From the NCBI GenBank assembly GCA_017880265.1, contig JAFJTK010000063.1, forward strand, positions 1 to 6,821: a DNA stretch of 6,821 bases. Reading direction: 5' to 3'. Position 1 is the first letter of the stretch. The number at the start of each line of letters is the position of its first letter. The notes beneath the pieces are model-generated. The model had not been told where the DNA came from and searched no databases. It worked only from the letters and a program-made list of their open reading frames with translations. A program made the position numbers and the translations under genes. Source of the DNA: Candidatus Pelagibacter sp. (GTDB lineage: Bacteria; Pseudomonadota; Alphaproteobacteria; Pelagibacterales; Pelagibacteraceae). Of the stretch, positions 1-4,763 are shown piece after piece.

Positions 1-309
1 TATGAATTAGAAAAAAATGTAAACCTTGTAAAATTTGAAAGAAATAGAATTGAAATTTCTTTTAATGATAATTTAGATAAAGATTTCGTAAAAGATCTTT
101 CCTCAAAACTTTATGAATGGACTGGAGAAAGATGGATAATTACGTTTAGTAAATCTAAAGGTGAGATGTCGGTTAAAGAAAAACAAAAAAATAAAAAAGA
201 TGAATTAATGAATGAAGTTAAAAGTTTAGAAATTTATAAGCAAGTAATGGAAAAATTCCCTGATGCAGAACTTATAGATGTTAAGTTGAACGAAAAAAAA
301 GAGGATTAA
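1..309 (+). CDS. dnaX: DNA polymerase III subunit gamma/tau, C-terminal end (5' truncated by window edge)
   Basis: An open frame runs from the first base to a TAA at 307-309, giving 102 visible residues with no start. DnaX is the clamp-loader ATPase of the replicative polymerase; the ATPase domains lie outside the window. The visible part resembles the C-terminal domain of alphaproteobacterial gamma/tau. It has a LYEWTGERWIITFS stretch (residues 37-50), in which the W-TG-RW pattern is typical, then a lysine/glutamate-rich helix, then QVMEKFPDAELIDV (81-94), which matches the family's terminal FP-A motif. The position directly before ybaB and recR supports the call, since dnaX-ybaB-recR is a widespread bacterial order. 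The last codons contain a run of eight A (293-300), immediately followed by the GAGGA that serves as ribosome binding site for ybaB. No programmed frameshift site for a short gamma form can be judged from this fragment. Confidence 0.85.
   Translation, partial: YELEKNVNLVKFERNRIEISFNDNLDKDFVKDLSSKLYEWTGERWIITFSKSKGEMSVKEKQKNKKDELMNEVKSLEIYKQVMEKFPDAELIDVKLNEKKED
300..305 (+). promoter_or_regulatory. Ribosome binding site of ybaB inside the dnaX tail
   Basis: AGAGGA lies 5 nt before the ATG at 311, inside the last codons of dnaX. It is the clearest Shine-Dalgarno sequence in the window and fixes the ybaB start. It also implies that ybaB is translated from the dnaX message. Confidence 0.7.
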
Positions 310-310
310 A

Positions 311-628
311 ATGACTGATTTTACAAAGATTTTAGATAAGGCCAAAGAGCTAGAGGCTAAGATGAAAGAAAGCCAAGAAAAAATTAAAGAAATTAAAGCT
401 GAAGGAGTTTCAGGCTCTAATTCGGTTAGAATTACTCTTGATGGCGAAGGTGAAATGCAAAAAATTGAATTATCTGAAGAAATAATTAAGGAAGATAAAA
501 CGATAATTGAAGATTTAATTGTTGCTGCGCATAATAGTGCAAAATCACAACTAAAAACAAAGACCACTGAAGAGATTTCAAAAGCCACGGGAGGGTTTGG
601 AATTCCTGGTTTTAAATGGCCGTTATAA
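311..628 (+). CDS. ybaB: YbaB/EbfC family nucleoid-associated DNA-binding protein
   Basis: The product is 105 residues, the usual family length. The family forms small dimers that bind DNA and act as nucleoid-associated proteins; the exact cellular role is not settled. The N-terminal third (about residues 1-30) is a charged helix suited to a coiled dimer arm. The core has the family pattern of a GSNSVRITLDGEGEMQKIEL strand pair (35-54), a helix with the I-DLI-AAHN-A signature (about 65-77), and a glycine/proline-rich tail GGFGIPGFKWPL (94-105) that corresponds to the usual G-PPG-K-P ending. The start is set by AGAGGA at 300-305 and by a 1-nt gap after dnaX. It is followed by recR after 3 nt, so the three genes are almost certainly cotranscribed. 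A hydrophobic open frame on the opposite strand is an antisense shadow of this lysine/glutamate-rich gene. Confidence 0.93.
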   Translation: MTDFTKILDKAKELEAKMKESQEKIKEIKAEGVSGSNSVRITLDGEGEMQKIELSEEIIKEDKTIIEDLIVAAHNSAKSQLKTKTTEEISKATGGFGIPGFKWPL

Positions 629-631
629 TTA

Positions 632-1243
632 ATGCAAAATATTAGTGAGATTGAAGAATTAATTAAATTAATTTCAAAGCTTCCAGGTCTAGGACCAAAG
701 TCAGCAAAAAGAATAGTTCTTAAACTTATTAATAATCGAGATGAATTGGTAAAACCTATGGCTAGTACACTAGCTCAAGTTTACAAAAATGTAACCAGAT
801 GTAATTCGTGTGGTTCATTAAAATCAAATTTAAATGGTTGTGTTAATTGCGAAAGTTTAAAAGAAAAATACACAAAGATTTGTGTTGTTGAAGATATTGC
901 CGATCAGTGGTCAATTGAAAACTCTAATATTTTTCAAGGATACTTTCATATTTTAGGAGGAACAATTTCTTCTGTTGGCCAAAGAAAAGAAGATCTTTTA
1001 ATTAACTCTTTGGTCGAGAGAGTAAATAGAGACAATATAGAGGAAGTTATTCTTGCAACAAGTGCAACTGTTGAAGGACAAACTACAGCTTATTATATAC
1101 AAGACAGTTTAAAAAATACTAATGCAAAAATTACTAAATTAGCTCAAGGATTACCAGTAGGTGGTGAGATTGAGAGCTTAGATGATGGAACGTTGTTTTC
1201 AGCTTTTAAAAATAGATCTAACTTAAATTCTAATTCAGATTAA
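632..1243 (+). CDS. recR: Recombination protein RecR
   Basis: The product is 203 residues, close to the approximately 200 of the family. RecR works with RecO (and RecF) to load RecA on gapped DNA during recombinational repair in the cytoplasm. The domain order is complete. A helix-hairpin-helix contains LPGLGPKSAKRIVLKL (17-32). A four-cysteine zinc site has Cys57, Cys60, Cys70 and Cys73. A Toprim domain runs from about 82 with CVVED (84-88), EVILATSATVEGQTTAYYI (138-156) and AQGLPVGGEIE (171-181). The end is DGTLFSAFKNR. The spacing inside the zinc loop is CX2C-X9-CX2C, one residue longer than in E. coli RecR as I recall it. The ATG sits 3 nt after the ybaB stop, in the same frame, with no recognisable Shine-Dalgarno, so translation probably depends on coupling to ybaB. 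Its last 14 bases overlap the end of the convergent glcB. Confidence 0.96.
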   Translation: MQNISEIEELIKLISKLPGLGPKSAKRIVLKLINNRDELVKPMASTLAQVYKNVTRCNSCGSLKSNLNGCVNCESLKEKYTKICVVEDIADQWSIENSNIFQGYFHILGGTISSVGQRKEDLLINSLVERVNRDNIEEVILATSATVEGQTTAYYIQDSLKNTNAKITKLAQGLPVGGEIESLDDGTLFSAFKNRSNLNSNSD

Positions 1244-1254
1244 GTTTCTTTTTT
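1220..1254 (+). terminator. Possible intrinsic terminator of the dnaX-ybaB-recR operon
   Basis: AACTTAA (1220-1226) is perfectly complementary to TTAAGTT (1240-1246). Inside it TCT (1229-1231) pairs with AGA (1237-1239), leaving a 2-nt bulge and a 5-nt loop. On the + strand the stem runs straight into a U-rich tail (1245-1254, TTTCTTTTTT reading through the stem end). The stem has only two G-C pairs, so it is weak by usual standards, though the genome is very AT-rich. The hairpin contains the recR stop codon and the final codons of glcB. On the - strand the same hairpin is followed, 6 nt later, by AUUUUU (1208-1213 region), so it might serve both directions. A second inverted repeat, AGATTAA (1237-1243) with TTAATCT (1253-1259), would compete with it. 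Confidence 0.4.
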
Positions 1255-3392
1255 AATCTATTTTGATGTAGCAATGGTTCAGTATAGCCTGAGGGCTGCT
1301 CTTTACCTTTAAAAATTAAATCACACGCTGTTTTAAATGCTAAAGATCGATCAAAGTCATCACTCATTTTAACATATTTGGGGTCACCTTTATTTTGATC
1401 GTCTACAATTCTTGCCATTTCTTTCATTATTTCTGTAACTTGAATTTTAGTGGTTATTCCGTGATGTATCCAATTTGCAATATGTTGTGATGAGATTCTA
1501 AGCGTTGCTCTATCTTCCATCAGTCCAACATTATTTATATCTGGAACTTTTGAACATCCTACGCCTTGATCAATCCATCTAACTACATAACCTAATAATG
1601 TTTGTGCTGAATTTGATATTTCATTGTTGATGTCCTCAACTGACCAATTTGGTCTATTAGCAACAGGAACTGTTAAAAGGTCATCTAGTTTTGCTTTTTC
1701 TCTTTTTGCAATATTTTTTTGTTCATTAAAGATGTTTATTTCGTGATAATGTAATGAATGCAAAGCAGCTGCAGTGGGGGACGGAACCCAAGCACAATTA
1801 GCTCCAGCTTTTAAATGTCCTGTCTTCTGTTCCATCATATCTTTCATTTTATCTGGCATTGCCCACATTCCTTTTCCAATTTGAGCCTTTCCTGATAAAC
1901 CGCATTTTAATCCAACATCAACATTGTTATTTTCATATGCTAAAATCCATTTAGAAGATTTCATATCTCCTTTCTTGATCATGGGTCCAGCTTCCATTGA
2001 AGTGTGCATTTCATCACCTGTTCTGTCTAAAAATCCAGTGTTAATAAAGAAAACCCTATTTTTTAAAGTTCTAATACACTCTTTTAAATTTGAAGATGTT
2101 CTTCTCTCTTCATCCATGATTCCTATTTTGCAAGTATATTTTTTCAAGCCTAATACTTCTTCTACCTTAGAAAAAATTAAATCTGTAAATGCAGTTTCAT
2201 CTGGTCCATGCATTTTTGGTTTAACTATATAAATTGATCCTGCTCTAGAATTTGTTTTATTTTTTAAATCATGAATTGCTGCAGCTACTGTTATAAATGC
2301 ATCCATAATGCCTTCAGGCACTTCGTTACCATTAGATAAAATTATCGAAGGATTTGTCATTAAATGACCCACGTTTCTAACTAATAATAAACTTCTTCCA
2401 TGTAATTTAAGTCCTTTACCATCTTTTGAAATGTAACTTCTATTTGGATTTAGTTTTCTTTCAAATAATTTTCCATCTTTTTCGAACTGTGTTTTTAGGT
2501 CACCCTTCATCAAACCAAGCCAGTTTCTATAACAAACAACTTTATCTTCAGCATCCACTGCTGCCACACTATCTTCGTTATCACAAATTGTTGATACAGC
2601 AGCTTCTAAAATAATATCACTAATCCCTGCATGATCTTGTTGAGCACTGAACGCTCTTGGGTCTCTTAAAATTTCTATATGCAGGTTGTTATTTTTTAAT
2701 ATAATTGCAGAAGGGTTATCAGCTTCACCTCTATGACCAATAAATTTTTCATCTTCAGATAAATCAAATATATCAGCTCCTTTCAAAACTTTTAATTTGC
2801 CTTCTTTAACAGCAATACTTGTAATTTTATGCCAACTAAGATTTTTAAGTGGAAAATGCTTATCTAAAAAATCCCTTGAATATTTAATTACCATCTCTCC
2901 TCTCAAAGGATCGTATCTTTCCGATACACTGTCTTCAGATTGTTCTATGACATCAGTTCCATATAGACTATCATATAAACTCATCCATCTTGCATTTGCT
3001 GCATTGAGAGCATAACGGGCATTCATAATTGGTACGACTAGTTGAGGTCCAGCTATTTTAGTTATTTCATCATCCACATTTTCTGTTTCAATTGAAAAAT
3101 CTGCTCCTTCTTCTTTTAAATATCCAATTTCGTATAAAAATTTTTTATATTCATCTAGTTTAATTTCATTGCCTTTATTTTTAATATGCCAATCATCAAT
3201 TTTTTTTTGTAAAGTTTCTCTTATGTTAATTAGCTCTCTATTTTTTGGCTCAAGTTCGTTAACAGTTTTTTCAAATCCTAACCAAAATTGATCAGTCGAA
3301 ACACCTGTATCTGTTAGCAGTTCTTCATTAACAAAATTTGACAAGCTTTCTGAAACTTTAAGAGTATTAATATTTATATATTTATCTGGCAT
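1230..3392 (-). CDS. glcB: Malate synthase G
   Basis: The product is 720 residues, against about 723 for E. coli GlcB, and is collinear with it. It condenses glyoxylate with acetyl-CoA to malate and CoA in the cytoplasm, the second step of the glyoxylate shunt and the entry point for glyoxylate made from glycolate or glycine. All expected active-site residues are visible: the catalytic-site arginine in LLVRNVGHLMTN (Arg339), Mg-binding Glu428 in GIMDEERRT (424-432) and Asp456 in GFLDRTGDE (453-461), and the general-base Asp627 in LMEDRATLRISSQ (624-636). The conserved cysteine Cys613 is in GCSKVPD. The start at 3392 aligns with the family N-terminus. It is preceded by UGGGGU (3410-3405), 12 nt upstream, and by a tandem glycine riboswitch. 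The gene reads away from accA and ends in a TAG inside the recR 3' end. A run of nine A (on the coding strand, 3208-3200) lies early in the gene, a possible slippage site. No truncation or frameshift is seen. Confidence 0.97.
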   Translation of the reverse strand: MPDKYININTLKVSESLSNFVNEELLTDTGVSTDQFWLGFEKTVNELEPKNRELINIRETLQKKIDDWHIKNKGNEIKLDEYKKFLYEIGYLKEEGADFSIETENVDDEITKIAGPQLVVPIMNARYALNAANARWMSLYDSLYGTDVIEQSEDSVSERYDPLRGEMVIKYSRDFLDKHFPLKNLSWHKITSIAVKEGKLKVLKGADIFDLSEDEKFIGHRGEADNPSAIILKNNNLHIEILRDPRAFSAQQDHAGISDIILEAAVSTICDNEDSVAAVDAEDKVVCYRNWLGLMKGDLKTQFEKDGKLFERKLNPNRSYISKDGKGLKLHGRSLLLVRNVGHLMTNPSIILSNGNEVPEGIMDAFITVAAAIHDLKNKTNSRAGSIYIVKPKMHGPDETAFTDLIFSKVEEVLGLKKYTCKIGIMDEERRTSSNLKECIRTLKNRVFFINTGFLDRTGDEMHTSMEAGPMIKKGDMKSSKWILAYENNNVDVGLKCGLSGKAQIGKGMWAMPDKMKDMMEQKTGHLKAGANCAWVPSPTAAALHSLHYHEINIFNEQKNIAKREKAKLDDLLTVPVANRPNWSVEDINNEISNSAQTLLGYVVRWIDQGVGCSKVPDINNVGLMEDRATLRISSQHIANWIHHGITTKIQVTEIMKEMARIVDDQNKGDPKYVKMSDDFDRSLAFKTACDLIFKGKEQPSGYTEPLLHQNRLKKKLNLN

Positions 3393-3404
3393 AGCACTTT
3401 TGTT

Positions 3405-3410
3405 ACCCCA
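3405..3410 (-). promoter_or_regulatory. Probable Shine-Dalgarno of glcB abutting riboswitch aptamer 2
   Basis: On the - strand the sequence UGGGGU occupies 3410-3405 and ends 12 nt before the ATG at 3392-3390. That spacing is long, but no other purine-rich match lies between the riboswitch and the start. GGGGU can pair with CCUCA/ACUCC-type anti-Shine-Dalgarno bases with one wobble. It directly follows the 3' strand of the aptamer 2 P1 stem (3414-3411), and it is complementary to a loop in aptamer 1 (3510-3505), so access to it could be ligand-dependent. Functional assignment is inference. Confidence 0.45.
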
Positions 3411-3552
3411 TCTGTATTTTTGCCTGAGAGTTTTGCTCCTTCGGCGGAAATGAATCTCTTTCCAGAGTGTTATGCTTTGATCGGTCCTTTTGCCTGAGAG
3501 TTTCCGGGGTGGTTGCTCCTTCGGCGCTAAAATGCAGTTAGTCTCTCCCGAT
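3411..3552 (-). promoter_or_regulatory. Tandem (two-aptamer) glycine riboswitch controlling glcB
   Basis: Two copies of the glycine-aptamer core occur on the - strand. The 13-mer GCCGAAGGAGCAA is found at 3525-3513 and again at 3445-3433. The 14-mer ACTCTCAGGCAAAA is found at 3501-3488 and again at 3431-3418. Aptamer 1 spans about 3552-3480: P1 is ATCGG (3552-3548) with CCGAT (3484-3480), and P2 is GAGAG (3547-3543) with CTCTC (3500-3496). Aptamer 2 spans about 3467-3411: it opens with the typical CTCTGG and has a short P1 of TCTG (3466-3463) with CAGA (3414-3411). The linker is about 12 nt. Glycine riboswitches usually precede glycine-cleavage genes; this one precedes malate synthase, as known for SAR11, where it has been described as glycine-activated. 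No hairpin with a U-run lies between aptamer 2 and the ATG, so control of translation is more likely than termination (inference). Confidence 0.95.
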
Positions 3553-3558
3553 TTGAAA

Positions 3559-3586
3559 TTTGTATCGTTTAAAAATTTTAAGTCAA
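3559..3586 (-). promoter_or_regulatory. Putative sigma-70-type promoter for the riboswitch-glcB transcript
   Basis: On the - strand TTGACT (3586-3581, five of six matches to TTGACA) is followed after 16 nt by TACAAA (3564-3559, four of six to TATAAT). The predicted start would fall near 3552, at the first base of the aptamer 1 P1 stem. An alternative -10 is TAAAAT (3580-3575) with no good -35; it would start about 15 nt further upstream and leave a 5' leader before P1. AT-rich DNA yields chance matches, so the exact box is uncertain; a promoter in 3553-3610 is required by the layout. Confidence 0.45.
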
Positions 3587-3633
3587 TTAATAATACTAAA
3601 AAATATTTTTAAGTATCATTTTATTGCCTTTTT

Positions 3634-3639
3634 TATAAT
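3634..3639 (+). promoter_or_regulatory. Putative -10 box of accA
   Basis: A perfect TATAAT lies 24 nt before the accA ATG. It would place the transcript start near 3646 and leave a leader of about 18 nt. No convincing -35 is seen 16-18 nt upstream, where the sequence is AAGTAT-like. The leader has no Shine-Dalgarno, so translation of accA probably relies on an unstructured AT-rich leader. Confidence 0.4.
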
Positions 3640-3663
3640 TTAAGTTTCTATTATAAACAAATC

Positions 3664-4761
3664 ATGAAGAATTATCTTAATTTTGAAACAGATATTAAAA
3701 ACTTAGAATCTGAAATAGAGAAGTTAAAAGACCCCTATAATCAGGATGGTCTCTCAGAGGTGGACACTCAAAAAATATCTAGCACACAGGCTGAGCTTGA
3801 TGAGAAATTAAAAGACATTTACTCAAATCTAGATCCTTGGCAAACCACAATGGTTGCTCGTCATGAAGATAGACCAAAATCTAAATTTTTTATTGATAAT
3901 TTGTTTGACGATTTCATTTCTTTGTCAGGGGATCGTTTCTACGGGGAGGATAAATCTGTTTTAACAGGATTTGCTAAGTTTAATGGCACATCAGTTTTAG
4001 TAATAGGTCAGGAAAAAGGTGAAAATTTAGAGTCAAGAATTGAAAGAAATTTTGGAATGATGAGGCCTGAGGGGTATCGTAAAACAATTCGACTAATGAA
4101 TTTAGCAAATAAATTTAATATCCCAATAATATCATTCATCGATACACCAGGAGCATATCCAGGTGTAGGAGCGGAAGAAAGAGGTCAGGCAGAGGCTATT
4201 GCTAAATCAATTGAATGTTGCATGGAACTAAGTGTTCCAACTTTGGCAATTATTATTGGAGAAGGAGGTTCTGGAGGCGCAATTGCTTTAGCCTCATCTA
4301 ATAAAGTTATTATGTTAGAAAATGCTATTTATTCTGTAATTTCTCCAGAAGGGTGTGCAACTATTTTGTGGAGAGATCCAAAAAAAATGCTTGATGCTGC
4401 AAAAGCAATGAAACTTTCTGCAAAAGATTTGTTAGAATTAAAAGTTATTGATGAAATTATTCCTGAGCCACTTGGCGGCGCTCATAGAGATAGAGATCAA
4501 ATGTTAGAAAGTTTAAAAGAATCAATATCAAAAAATTTAAACTATTTTAAAGATTTATCCTCTGAAGAAATAATGAATGAAAGAAAAAATAAATTTTTAA
4601 AAATTGGAAGAAATCAAGGGTTTATTAGTAACTCTGAAGATTTAAGCACTCTAACAATTAAAAATAATAATTTTGAAAAAATTTTAAAATCAAAAAAAGT
4701 TTTAATTGGATCAATAATTGCAGGTTTAGCTATATTGATTACTATTTTTAGTTTGCTCTAA
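3664..4761 (+). CDS. accA: Acetyl-CoA carboxylase carboxyltransferase subunit alpha, with C-terminal membrane-helix extension
   Basis: AccA pairs with AccD to move the carboxyl group from carboxybiotin to acetyl-CoA, making malonyl-CoA for fatty acid synthesis. Family features are clear: an N-terminal helical segment (about 6-55), DPWQTTMVARHEDRP (57-71), the DRFYGED region (90-96), GQEKGENLESRIERNFGMMRPEGYRK (from 115), FIDTPGAYPGVGAEERGQ (158-175), the glycine-rich oxyanion stretch GEGGSGGAIALA (199-210), ISPEGCATILWRD (226-238) and IIPEPLGGAHRD (265-276). The normal protein ends near residue 320 (E. coli AccA has 319). Here 45 further residues follow, ending in KSKK and a roughly 20-residue hydrophobic helix (346-365, encoded by 4699-4758), which looks like a C-terminal membrane anchor. 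The start follows a TATAAT-containing spacer and has no Shine-Dalgarno; it matches the usual N-terminus. The gene converges on secA with 2 nt between the stops. accD is not in the window. Confidence 0.96.
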   Translation: MKNYLNFETDIKNLESEIEKLKDPYNQDGLSEVDTQKISSTQAELDEKLKDIYSNLDPWQTTMVARHEDRPKSKFFIDNLFDDFISLSGDRFYGEDKSVLTGFAKFNGTSVLVIGQEKGENLESRIERNFGMMRPEGYRKTIRLMNLANKFNIPIISFIDTPGAYPGVGAEERGQAEAIAKSIECCMELSVPTLAIIIGEGGSGGAIALASSNKVIMLENAIYSVISPEGCATILWRDPKKMLDAAKAMKLSAKDLLELKVIDEIIPEPLGGAHRDRDQMLESLKESISKNLNYFKDLSSEEIMNERKNKFLKIGRNQGFISNSEDLSTLTIKNNNFEKILKSKKVLIGSIIAGLAILITIFSLL

Positions 4762-4763
4762 AA

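Noticed and set aside
226..588. 120-residue hydrophobic open frame on the - strand opposite dnaX/ybaB
   Set aside because: It is antisense to two well-supported genes. Its hydrophobic and serine-rich content is what the complement of lysine/glutamate-rich coding gives, and it has no ribosome site of its own.
1924..3015. Three short + strand open frames (1924-2232, 2426-2614, 2797-3015) inside glcB
   Set aside because: All lie antisense to a complete, highly conserved malate synthase G; their sequences resemble no family and they have no start signals.
3418..3525. Repeated 13- and 14-base blocks as a possible CRISPR array or mobile-element repeat
   Set aside because: There are only two copies of each block. 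They are the conserved cores of two glycine aptamers with matching stems, in the right orientation before glcB.
3393..3663. A small gene or other RNA in the divergent spacer
   Set aside because: The spacer is fully accounted for by the glcB leader and riboswitch, the two promoters and AT-rich filler; no open frame with a ribosome site is present.
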